Shown piece by piece: positions 56,013 to 64,000 of a DNA stretch of 64,000 nt. The notes beneath the pieces are model-generated. The model worked only from the letters and a program-made list of their open reading frames with translations, was not told where the DNA came from and did not search any database. The translations under genes and the position numbers were made by a program. How positions within the stretch are numbered: position 1 is the stretch's first letter; the number at the start of each line of letters is the position of its first letter. The stretch comes from an uncultured Oligoflexales bacterium. GTDB taxonomy: Bacteria; Bdellovibrionota_B; Oligoflexia; Oligoflexales; JAPPIL01. The stretch spans positions 2,777,894 to 2,841,893 of the forward strand of contig OY282434.1 in assembly GCA_958296095.1 (NCBI GenBank), given 5' to 3'.

Positions 56013-57206
56013 CTAAAAATTCTTCGCCACCTCTTGGCACATTTCCCTCAGGCTTATTGCTTCAACTCCAACGCGGCCGTATGGAAAACGATCTTGCCCA
56101 GAATAGACCACAAACCTGGTTTCTGGCTGAATGACCTCGCAGGCGGTGTAAAAACCGGGGCTGAGATGTGGGGCGCTGCCGAGTTTTATTTCGATAGCCC
56201 ACGGTCTGCTACCTCCTTTGCTGATGAGCAGATCGATTTCTGCTCCTCCGTTAGTGCCGTAGAAACTTGCTTCGTAGTGGGGGGTTGTTATCGAGGACAG
56301 GATGTTCTCAATGGCAAAGCTTTCCCAACTATTGCCCGCTATCGGATGCCCTAAAAGTTCCTCCAAGTCTGTAATTCCCAGCAAGGCATGGCACACCCCA
56401 CTATCTCGCAGATATATTTTTGGAGTTTTCACCAAGCGTTTTTTATCGGCTTGCTTTGATTTCCCATACCAAGGGCGTAACTTGCGGATCAGCAACAGAT
56501 CGACCATTACATCGATACATCTACCGACTAAACGTGGTCTTTCCCCTAAACTATTGGCAATCTTGCTGATGTTCAACTTACCTGCCTGATAATGAGCTAA
56601 CATAGTCCATAGACGACGCAGGGTTGCAGAGGGTAGATACTGTTCGCTAAATTGAAGCATGTCGCGCTCAATGTAGGAGGTGACAAAACCGTCGCGCCAT
56701 GTCTTGCTATAACTATCATCGTTGGCGAGAAAACTTCTTGGCAACCCGCCGCGTGACCATAGTTTAAGAGCCTCATCAGATTCAATCTCCAGCAAACTGA
56801 TGGGGCTTAATTCTGTGTGCAAGATCCTACCTGCCAAGCTTTCCGACGACTGGCGCATAAGTTCCATCGAAGCAGAGCCTAACAATAGAAAACGTCCAGT
56901 TTTTCGGCCGCGTTGCTCACCATCATCGATGACAGCTCGTAGAGTTTTAAACAAATTGGGATAATGCTGAATCTCGTCAATTATTATCAGACGGTCTTCG
57001 TGTGCCATAAAATACTGTTCGATGATTTCTAGTTTGCTTATGTCGGATGGTCGTTCCAGATCTAGGTAAGCAGGAGTTGGTTCAAGCTCGGCGAGAATGG
57101 CTTTTGCTAGCGTAGTTTTTCCTACCTGTCTAGGTCCCAGTAAAGCCACGGCTGGAACTATCGATAGCATCTCTTTAATCTTTGATTTCAAGCACCTATC
57201 CATCAC
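56013..57206 (-). CDS. AAA_14/DUF4143 family ATPase (copy 2)
   Basis: The 397-aa product has the same layout as 24914-26086: Walker A LLGPRQVGKTT (residues 22-32), Walker B RLIIIDEIQHYP, LLLGSASMELMRQSS, GGLPRSFLANDD, and the GGAEIDLLISKGGSRPWAIE patch near the C-terminus. It is clearly paralogous but diverged. It lies next to repeat arrays 13 and 14 and the Rpn genes. Family function is unsettled. Confidence 0.9.
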   Translation of the reverse strand: MMDRCLKSKIKEMLSIVPAVALLGPRQVGKTTLAKAILAELEPTPAYLDLERPSDISKLEIIEQYFMAHEDRLIIIDEIQHYPNLFKTLRAVIDDGEQRGRKTGRFLLLGSASMELMRQSSESLAGRILHTELSPISLLEIESDEALKLWSRGGLPRSFLANDDSYSKTWRDGFVTSYIERDMLQFSEQYLPSATLRRLWTMLAHYQAGKLNISKIANSLGERPRLVGRCIDVMVDLLLIRKLRPWYGKSKQADKKRLVKTPKIYLRDSGVCHALLGITDLEELLGHPIAGNSWESFAIENILSSITTPHYEASFYGTNGGAEIDLLISKGGSRPWAIEIKLGSAPHLSPGFYTACEVIQPETRFVVYSGQDRFPYGRVGVEAISLREMCQEVAKNF

Positions 57207-57287
57207 ATAGGTAATTTCTCATGTTTATGTATAAATTACAAGATATTTAGGTAACAAGCTGAATTTACAGTAATTATACGCGGATTT

Positions 57288-57610
57288 TTTCTACGCGCTA
57301 CGCGGCTCTTTGTAACGCTCGCTTTCTAGCTCGCTTCGCTCGCTACGCTGCTTTTTGTATCGCTCGCTTCCTAGCTCGCTTCGCTCGCTACGCTGCTTTT
57401 TGTATCGCTCGCTTCCTAGCTCGCTTCGCTCGCTACGCTGCTTTTTGTATCGCTCGCTTCCTAGCTCGCTGCATGTTCTCAGGCCACTCTGCGCGCCCTC
57501 TCTGCTTGTCCCCAAGTCTCTCGGCTGTTGCGTTCAGTCTTGCCCACCGAGGGCTTTATGAACGGCACGGGTAGACCGTGCGAAAACGACCGCAGATATT
57601 GCCAACACTG
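57288..57610 (-). repeat. Mosaic repeat array 14 (minus orientation) with four 45-bp units
   Basis: Four near-identical 45-bp units (57304-57470), one ~40-bp unit and half of a long module. The next 170 bp hold a perfect CCTGTC-TC-GACAGG hairpin (57652-57665), perhaps an operator or terminator before the Rpn gene. Confidence 0.9.
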
Positions 57611-57779
57611 CAACCAGCTTATTTTTTTGAGTAAAGTATCGGATTAAAGATCCTGTCTCGACAGGTTCTGAAAGATAACCACAGCAAACTTCAGTTGCTA
57701 TTTCGTGGCAACTCGCTTAGCTTTGATACCATGCTCACTGTATGATAACGCTCCAACGACAAACAAAAGAAGGCACATC

Positions 57780-58772
57780 ATGTCAAAACGTGCTCTGCAC
57801 AATGCCCTGTTCATGGCGGCATTTACCCGCAACGTAAAATTAGCCACAGAACTGCTCAAGTTCTTGCTCGGTAAGGCAAGAGCTGCACAGTTCAACTTCC
57901 GCACACTTAAGTTCGAGACGACGGTGTTTACTGATGCCGAGGGTGAGCAGATAACTAGAGAGCAAGCTTGAACGCAAAAGCAAGAGGTCTGAGTGCAAAG
58001 AGCGAGCTAGAAAGCGAGCGATACAAAGAGCCGCGCAGCGAAGAGCAAGCATATCTTCCAGCAACTGCTCTCCTACCAAACCGTTCTTTACGCAGAGGCT
58101 GCCGACGAGGTTGTGCCGATCGTTGTTTCTACGGCGAAGAGCAAGCTTGAGAGGGCAAGAAGAGTGGTCTGAGGACAAGGAGCGAGCTAGGAAGCGAGCG
58201 TTACTAAAGAGCCGCGTAGCGTAGCGAGGTCAGCCTTAATTTTGGCTACTTGCTATTCGATTTTGCCAGGCAAACTGCCGAGACACTGCAGACTGTGTTT
58301 CCCAGCTCGCATCCCTATCTCCTCGGCATGCGTAGCCTGCAACAGTTGAATAGAGAGGTGATCGGGGAATTTCTCGTCGGCAGTCTTGCTCTGCCTGCGG
58401 AAGAGAGGATAAAGCAGAGAGGTTTGAGGACAAAGAGCGAGCTAGCAAGCGAGCGTTACTAAAGAGCCAAGCGCAGCGTAGCGAACCAACTGTCTTGTCG
58501 AATCCGATGGCGGTTTCGACATGGGTCTGCTAGAGGAAATCGAGGCTGGTTGTATCAACAAAGTGGAGGATAGACTGATGCGCACCATCAAAATTGGTCA
58601 AGAGGGCTGGCTTGAGCAGGGCTTCAAGAAGGGCAAAGCCGAAGGCAAGGCTGAAGGCAAGGCCGAAGTAGCATTGCGCATGCTTGAGGAGGGCATGGAT
58701 ATTGAGGTCGTTTGCCGCACAACAGGCCTCAAGCGCGGTGACCTGACCAAGCTCAAACGCAAACGTGCCTAG
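57780..58772 (+). pseudogene. Rpn-family gene fragmented by three repeat insertions
   Basis: The N-terminal piece (ATG 57780 after GAAGG, SKRALHNALFMAAFTRNVKL) is followed by repeat (about 57961-58045). Then comes a second Rpn piece (HIFQQLLSYQTVLYAEAADE, then VVPIVVSTAKSK), a repeat (58141-58235) and a third piece (NFGYLLFDFARQTAETLQTV, then PYLLGMRSLQQLN). A last repeat (58425-58495) precedes the C-terminal piece (INKVEDRLMRTIKIGQEGWL with KAEGKAEGKAE). The pieces lie in frames 1-1-3-1 relative to the start, and the catalytic segment is missing, so it is not simply interrupted. All repeats are in the sense direction. Confidence 0.82.
57961..58495 (+). repeat. Three repeat units inside the fragmented Rpn gene
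   Basis: Units at about 57961-58045, 58141-58235 and 58425-58495 each start with a ~40-bp unit (gcttgaacgcaaaagcaaga, gcttgagagggcaagaagag or gcagagaggtttgaggacaa) and contain one core. They share the orientation of the Rpn gene. Boundaries are approximate. Confidence 0.8.
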
Positions 58773-59575
58773 CTACGCGCTACGCTACGCGGCTTTTTTG
58801 TAACGCTCGCTTCCTAGCTCGCTGCTTGCGCTCTGATCTCCCTGTATTGCATTCAAGCTTGCGCTCAGGCCTCTCGCGATTGCGTTCAGGCTTGCCTGCC
58901 GAGAGCTCCATGAACGGCGCGGCAAGACCGTACGAAAACTCGACCACAGATATTGCCAATACTGCAACCAGATTATTTTCTTGCATAGGGCATGTGCCCA
59001 CAACCTATCTCATGGGAGAGTTTCTCGGTAGGTCTGTGCCGTGCCCAGCTGCGCTGCGGCTTTTTGTAACGCTCGCTTCCTAGCTCGCTTCGCTCGCTAC
59101 GCTGCTTTTTGTATCGCTCGCTTCCTAGCTCGCTGCATGTCCTCAAACCTCTCGTTACTGCGTTCAGGCTTGCCCCCAAGCCTTCTCGCGGTTGCCCCCA
59201 CCTTCTGCCCACCGAGGGCTTTATGAACGGCACGGCAAGACCGTGCGAAAACCCGACCACAAATATTGCCGTATTGCCGTTAGTTTATTTTTTTGCACAA
59301 GGCATGTGCCTATACCTGTTGAGGTCGGGTTTCTCGCTGATCGGCTTTTTTGCCGCTTGCTAGCTCCACTGCGCCGTGCCAAGACAACGGAGGTCTGTGC
59401 TGAGTAGGGTCTGTGCTCTGCACGGCTCGCTGCTTGCGCTCTGATCTCCCTGTATTGCATTCAGGCTTGCTCTCAGACCTCTCGCGATTGCGTTCAGGCT
59501 TGCCCTCAGGCCTGCCTGCCATCAAACCTCTCGTTATTGCGTTCAAGCTTGTCCCCCAGTCTAGATCCTTGTCCT
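58773..59575 (-). repeat. Mosaic repeat array 16 (minus orientation)
   Basis: Two long modules (58905-59045; 59215-59390), cores, a 45-bp pair (59066-59140) and a series of ~40-bp units up to 59575. It is the last array in the window. Confidence 0.88.
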
Positions 59576-59691
59576 CAGATCTCTCGGTTCTGCCTGGTCC
59601 TAAGCAGACGAAAAAGATGTTGAAAAATCTGGATGCTTGGGTTAAGAGGCCCGCGCTTGTTTTTTCTTTAACCTTACGATGGAGTGGTGTC

Positions 59692-60528
59692 ATGTTACGG
59701 ACAGGATTGTCGGGTATTTTGCTGTTTGCGGTTGCGTCGATCGCACAGGCTTACGATTTCACCGCGGCGGATGAGCTTTTTGCCCAGCGCGCCCCTACGG
59801 AAGAGGGTGCAGAGGCGATTAGCGAGGCCCTGGCCGCATACCATGCTGCACTAGACACGGTCACTGGAGATGAGAAGCTGTATGCTGTTGCACAAATATC
59901 ACGACTCTACATCTACGACGGGGACATGACCCGCCCTGAGAGCGACAAGAAGGCACGTATGCGCATCTTCGACAAGTGCCTCGACACGCTGAAGGCACAC
60001 ATTCACCCCGACGAAGTAGGTGCAACGCCACAGTACTACTACTACAAGGTCTACTGCCTGGCACTGTGGGGAAAGGCGGCGGGGCCGCTGCGTATCTTAC
60101 TGCGAGCGGTAACTCTGAAACGTGCTATTCGTGAAGGCTTGAAGCTCGATACACGTTACGAAGGTGGTGGACTGCCACGCATGGTGGGTGCTGTTTACCT
60201 TAACAGCAAGGCACGTCCGATCGGTCTTTACAAGCCAGAACAGGCCTTGACACTGATCGAGCAGGCGATCGCCTCGGAGGGGGTCGAGGATCGTGCTTAT
60301 CCTGAAATAATTGCAGGTGCAGACGTTGCTGAAAACTACTATCACTACGCTGAGGCACTGCTGAAAAACGACCGCAAGCCAGAAGCAATCGAACTGCTCG
60401 AACAGACGGTTGCCGAATATGAAGAGCTCATCGAGCTCGAGGCCTTGCCAGTTGGACGTGAGCCAGAGACACGCTATTATCTTGAAAAGCTTCGTAAGCG
60501 CTTGGTTAAATATACATCCGAGCAGTGA
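59692..60528 (+). CDS. Secreted TPR-type protein, TatT-like
   Basis: ATG 59692 follows GGAG at 8 bp and starts with a signal peptide (MLRTGLSGILLFAVASIAQA). Upstream in-frame codons belong to the repeat array and are not used. The 278-aa mature region has TPR-like helices and the segment GLKLDTRYEGGGLPRMVGAV, then YKPEQALTLIEQAI, which matches the TatT component family of periplasmic TPR proteins linked to TRAP-type transport. No TRAP permease is present. It is the first gene of an operon with a barrel protein and a lipoprotein. Confidence 0.75.
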   Translation: MLRTGLSGILLFAVASIAQAYDFTAADELFAQRAPTEEGAEAISEALAAYHAALDTVTGDEKLYAVAQISRLYIYDGDMTRPESDKKARMRIFDKCLDTLKAHIHPDEVGATPQYYYYKVYCLALWGKAAGPLRILLRAVTLKRAIREGLKLDTRYEGGGLPRMVGAVYLNSKARPIGLYKPEQALTLIEQAIASEGVEDRAYPEIIAGADVAENYYHYAEALLKNDRKPEAIELLEQTVAEYEELIELEALPVGREPETRYYLEKLRKRLVKYTSEQ

Positions 60529-60609
60529 GGCATCGTTGCCAGCAGAGAGTTAGCTGATGCGGGATGTTGCCTGCATCGGCGAGGTTTTTGTTTAGGGTGA
60601 GAGAGGTGT

Positions 60610-61854
60610 GTGGTGAATTTTTTTCTCGCAACAGTGCTGCTGGTGCTTGCCGTCGACGTGTGGGCACTGGAGAATGCCAAGGTTTTACCGCAGGGTGTGC
60701 GTCGGGTTAACATCAAGAGCCTGTCGGTTGATTTAGCCCGCAAGTACGATAACGAGGGCAGTTTAATCAGTCTTGCTCAACCGCTGGCGGCGGATATTAC
60801 CTTCGACAATGTGCTAAAGGGCAAGCAGGGCTTGGACAACACCAAGTTGCGGGCTTTTTTGCACGAAAATAACCTCAGTCACGATCTGGTGCTCGGCTCG
60901 CTCAGCGCCGACCTCAAGGGCAGCATGCGGGTGATTGCGCCGATCATCGCCTATGGTTTAACGAGTCGCATTACCCTCGCGGTGGCTGCGCCGTTCTATA
61001 TGGCGCGCACGGAAGTGGCACTTGGCTATCGTGCCAACGATGATAATGCCCAGAATTTTCTTAATCTTTTGAGCAGCCCGCAATACAATCAAGTCGCCGC
61101 GGCACGAGAGGCGCACGATAAATTTGCCGATGGTGTTGCCGCCCTCAACGACAAGCTGGAAGACAACGACTATCAGCGCTTCGGCACGTGGGAAGACAAG
61201 GCTTTCGGTGATGTCACGCTCGCGGTCAAGAGCAGTATTTGGGGCGACGAGACGAGCAGGTTGCGACTTGCCAACCTTGCAGGCGTGGTTGTGCCCACAG
61301 GTAGGGTAGATGATCCCGATGTGCTGACTGACGTGGCTTTCGGTGATGGCAGTTGGGATATTTTCGCAGGCATCATGTGCGACCAACAGTTGACCCGCGG
61401 CTGGTACCTGAACCAATTCGCCAAGTTTACCTATCAGCTAGAAACCGAGCGCTTGACGCGCCTGAAGACGGCCGATGAAGCGATCGAAGTAGAGAAGGCA
61501 CGGTTGACCTACAAGCCTGGTAACAAAATCGATCTCGGCGCATCCATACAGTGGGAATCTGATTCTGGCTTGGAACTAGGGCTAGGCTATGAGTTTAATC
61601 GCAAACAGGGCGATGAGTATCAAGCCAGTGCCGCGGTAGAGCAAGAACTTGAGCAAGACACGCTGACACAGGCGAACAATCTTGAAGTCAAGCTCGGCTT
61701 TAGCACTATCCCCGCTTTCAAGCGCAAGCAAATCCCCGTGCCATTAAACGTTAGCTTTCAATACAAACGAGTAATCGACAGCGGCTTGCTGGCCACGAAC
61801 AGAGACGTTGCGGCCACGCAGTTGTTTGTGCTGGATATGAACCTTTATTTCTAG
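60610..61854 (+). CDS. Outer-membrane beta-barrel protein
   Basis: The 414-aa product from GTG 60610 (after GAGAGG) starts MVNFFLATVLLVLAVDVWAL, a signal peptide. The rest alternates polar and hydrophobic residues (ITLAVAAPFYMARTEVALGY, DVTLAVKSSIWG, LRLANLAGVVVPTG, KIDLGASIQWESDSGLELGL) and ends in Phe (DMNLYF), as outer-membrane barrels do. It may be a channel for hydrophobic or small molecules. It lies between the TatT-like protein and a large lipoprotein, 6-9 bp from the latter. Confidence 0.75.
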   Translation: MVNFFLATVLLVLAVDVWALENAKVLPQGVRRVNIKSLSVDLARKYDNEGSLISLAQPLAADITFDNVLKGKQGLDNTKLRAFLHENNLSHDLVLGSLSADLKGSMRVIAPIIAYGLTSRITLAVAAPFYMARTEVALGYRANDDNAQNFLNLLSSPQYNQVAAAREAHDKFADGVAALNDKLEDNDYQRFGTWEDKAFGDVTLAVKSSIWGDETSRLRLANLAGVVVPTGRVDDPDVLTDVAFGDGSWDIFAGIMCDQQLTRGWYLNQFAKFTYQLETERLTRLKTADEAIEVEKARLTYKPGNKIDLGASIQWESDSGLELGLGYEFNRKQGDEYQASAAVEQELEQDTLTQANNLEVKLGFSTIPAFKRKQIPVPLNVSFQYKRVIDSGLLATNRDVAATQLFVLDMNLYF

Positions 61855-61863
61855 GAGCGGGTG

Positions 61864-63795
61864 ATGCGTTGTATTCTGCTGGCACTGTTGCTGTGCGGGT
61901 GCGGGGTGAGTGTGCCGCCGTTAGAGCAGCAGGAAATCGTAAGTAATCTCACTAAACCAGCTTGGCCTGTGGCACAAGATGGCTTTAGCTTGACGGGCAA
62001 TGGCAATCAACTCAACCTGAAAGGCTCGCTGCTGATTTGGGATGAGCAGATAAGTGTCGCGGGCGTCGAGCGTCTCTCCGCGGCTTCGCTAGCAAAAAAG
62101 CAGCAGTCGGTTAACTACGAGCAAGTTTCGCAGTATGTCGCGGGCGAACGTCAACGCCTGCAAATGGCGGTGCCGCTGATCACGGCTCAACGGCAGAAGG
62201 TGCATGAGCTACTCGATGCCGCCTATGCCCGTGTTCGTGCTGAAAATCCTGGCGAGTGGCAACGTTACCGGCAAGAACAGTGGGACAAGGGCGCGGCCTG
62301 GCTTGCTACGCAGATGACAGAACTGGCAAGCCACGACACAAGTTGGCAGCAAGCACACACCGAACAGGTGCTGCGCAGTTATTGCGAAGGCAAGATCTTT
62401 GCACTCGCCGTCAGCGAGAATTTACTACGGCGCAAGTATATGCAACGTCCGACGGCCCACATCATGTGTGAGAGCTACCATCGTCAGTTGTTTGCCGACA
62501 AGCCCGCGTGTCAGGCCGCGGACACGGCGCAAGGCAAAGATTATTTTCAATGCATTTGGTTGCATGGGGTGCTGGCATCGACTTACTTTACCGAAAATTA
62601 TGCCACGGTGGAGGCACAACAAGAAAAGATCGCAGCCTTGCAGCAACTGCTCGACGATGACCCGCAGAGTTTTAAGCAGCGCATCTTGAATGCCTACGAC
62701 AATCCTGCGCGGCGGCGTTATTTGAAATTTTACCAGCGTCTGGGTCGCATTGGCTTTGGTGATCGTAGCGTGACGGTGAGACCACGCAAAGGGCAGGCAT
62801 TTATCCTGCAACTAGTGCGTGATGTGGAGTCGTCGGCACAGCTTGAAGACCCCGCTAGCCTTGCCGCAGAGCGGCGTATTTTTCTTGAGGCGGCAAGTTC
62901 TGCCGATGTCGCAGCAAAACGCAACACTATGATAGGTGGTCTACAAGCGCTGGCAAAAACAGTCGCGGGAGTGAGCGTCAGTGATTATCGTTTCAACCGT
63001 GACATTGCCGTGCCGCGTTTGCCAGCCGTGGCTGATGGTAACTGTGTCAGCACGGGCATTCTCTCGAAGGCGATGGAATTTCTCTGCAATTTGCGGCGGG
63101 CAGAGGAGTTATTGCCGCAGTTGTTGCAGGCGGCGCAGTTGCCACTGCCTGAAGCTGACCAGCGCTTGGTCGCGGCCGCGAAACTATTATTGACCAACAT
63201 GCAGCAGGAGTACGACAGTGCCCTCAACGCGCTGGAGAAACGTGATATTGAGGCGTTCGATCTCTATAGCAAGGCGCTTGATACCGCGGTCAACACCGCC
63301 CGCGGCCCTAACATGGCACAGGCTTTGTTCGCAGGGTTGCAGCTGCGCATCGTCAAAGGCGAACAGCAGTATGTGATAGGCTTTAAGCTGTTGGAGGGGA
63401 CGGAAGTGTGGTTCACCACCTGCCTTGATCGCAGCCGCGGCGAGGAGATCGCATGTGTGTCGCTGGACGCAGACCAGGTGCAGGACACCGAGGTTTTTAG
63501 TGCCGCGTACCTCGAAGAGGAGGGACGGCTTGATTTGCATTTTAATTTGCAACAGCCTGAGGCTGTCGGGTTTGATTATCTCAGTCGTGATTCCGATAAC
63601 CGTGAACAGGATCGAGCTTCGTTCTGTGATTTGGCACGAGATAAATTTACAGACCTGCAACTTAAGATGGAACTCTACGCCAACATCTTTGCCGAAGCGT
63701 TGGAGATAATCACTGGCAATGGCAAGTTTGACAATGCCAGTGCCGAGACGGTCTACCAAGCCAGTGTTGTGTTTGAACGCGAGTTGGATATTTAA
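61864..63795 (+). CDS. Large lipoprotein of unknown function, helical
   Basis: The 643-aa product from ATG 61864 starts MRCILLALLLCGCGVSVPPL, a lipoprotein signal. The body is helical, with many Cys (RSYCEGK, HIMCESYHRQ, KPACQAADTAQ, YFQCIWLHGVL) that could form disulfides, which the VKOR-DsbA protein encoded earlier could make. The C-terminal ~110 residues look more beta-like. A GTG at 61861 would add one residue. It is the last gene of the barrel operon. No family recognised. Confidence 0.75.
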   Translation: MRCILLALLLCGCGVSVPPLEQQEIVSNLTKPAWPVAQDGFSLTGNGNQLNLKGSLLIWDEQISVAGVERLSAASLAKKQQSVNYEQVSQYVAGERQRLQMAVPLITAQRQKVHELLDAAYARVRAENPGEWQRYRQEQWDKGAAWLATQMTELASHDTSWQQAHTEQVLRSYCEGKIFALAVSENLLRRKYMQRPTAHIMCESYHRQLFADKPACQAADTAQGKDYFQCIWLHGVLASTYFTENYATVEAQQEKIAALQQLLDDDPQSFKQRILNAYDNPARRRYLKFYQRLGRIGFGDRSVTVRPRKGQAFILQLVRDVESSAQLEDPASLAAERRIFLEAASSADVAAKRNTMIGGLQALAKTVAGVSVSDYRFNRDIAVPRLPAVADGNCVSTGILSKAMEFLCNLRRAEELLPQLLQAAQLPLPEADQRLVAAAKLLLTNMQQEYDSALNALEKRDIEAFDLYSKALDTAVNTARGPNMAQALFAGLQLRIVKGEQQYVIGFKLLEGTEVWFTTCLDRSRGEEIACVSLDADQVQDTEVFSAAYLEEEGRLDLHFNLQQPEAVGFDYLSRDSDNREQDRASFCDLARDKFTDLQLKMELYANIFAEALEIITGNGKFDNASAETVYQASVVFERELDI

Positions 63796-64000
63796 CGAAG
63801 CGGCAAGCCTGCTTCAACTTGGGGCAACATCGGCATAGCTGTGCCAGGCATATCACCGCTCTCGATGCAGTGCATCCCGCCTGCGTCAGGGCTCGCTAGC
63901 CTTCTCGCTCGCACTAGTCGGCCCGATTTTGCTATGCTGGCGGTGTCGTTCAGGGGGCGAGGCACATCAAGGCAAGCACTGACAGCAAGAGAACTAGTGG
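63796..64000. other. Window end, intergenic
   Basis: Just after the lipoprotein stop, GAAGC...GCTTC arms (63799-63820) could form a weak hairpin. No gene could be supported in the last 200 bp. Confidence 0.4.

Noticed and set aside
55190..57470. CRISPR-like array
   Set aside because: The 45-bp units are directly tandem, with no unique spacers and no cas genes; they are repeats with coding-like periodicity.
57959..58050. Target-site duplication (AGAGCAAGC on both sides of a repeat unit)
   Set aside because: The 9-bp match contains gcaagc, common within the repeat itself, and removing 83 bp does not restore the Rpn frame, so it may be chance.

Overview
The window reads as chromosome of a Gram-negative bacterium. 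It is rich in secreted lipoproteins and has a VKOR-DsbA fusion, a lipoprotein with a von Willebrand A domain and an outer-membrane barrel/lipoprotein/TPR set, a style I associate with Myxococcota or Bdellovibrionota; this placement is inference, since no rRNA or other strong marker is present. Housekeeping anchors are serS (partial), aspS, rppH, a thiolase and one tRNA with a CAU anticodon.

Layout. 1-12.3 kb: serS, two paralogous lipoproteins, a secreted subtilase-like protein, another lipoprotein, the VKOR-DsbA fusion, an unknown two-repeat protein, aspS and a secreted protein. 13.6-20 kb: a sodium/solute symporter, an unknown 511-aa protein, rppH with the thiolase, the tRNA and a RipA-like membrane protein. 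20.2-24.9 kb: a surface-glycan cluster whose first gene, a methyltransferase, carries an 18-C tract that now puts it out of frame. 24.9-27.6 kb: a DUF4143 ATPase, a small membrane protein and gene debris. 27.6-39.2 kb: an AT-rich defence island with a HEPN-motif protein diverging from a phosphorothioation operon of the Ssp type (cysteine desulfurase, DUF4007 protein, large ATPase, PP-loop enzyme, putative methyltransferase), which converges on a DUF262/DUF1524 SspE-like nuclease. 39.3-59.6 kb: Rpn (PD-(D/E)XK) nuclease genes, one intact and four broken or partial (a fifth fragment lies at 27.0 kb), a second DUF4143 ATPase, and unrelated genes (pilin-like protein, sulfatase-type membrane protein, OpuAC-like protein, VWA lipoprotein, 937-aa lipoprotein). 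59.7-63.8 kb: a TatT-like TPR protein, a beta-barrel protein and a large lipoprotein in one operon.

The most striking structure is a mosaic repeat family, about 8.5 kb by my boundaries, in more than 15 arrays. It combines a palindrome-rich module of about 150-190 bp, a module of about 40 bp and a core of about 25-45 bp that can be in tandem. The repeat stays open in reading frames, its tandem periods (21 and 45 bp) are multiples of three, and it sits inside Rpn genes in the sense direction. In one Rpn gene the two halves and the repeat between them share a single frame, broken only by one TAG. This resembles, by analogy only, the Rickettsia palindromic elements that insert in frame into genes.

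How parts work together: the Ssp genes would install phosphorothioate marks and the SspE-like protein would use them to tell self from phage DNA. The island is bracketed by repeat arrays in opposite orientation, each next to a truncated Rpn fragment, which suggests repeat-mediated recombination shaped it.
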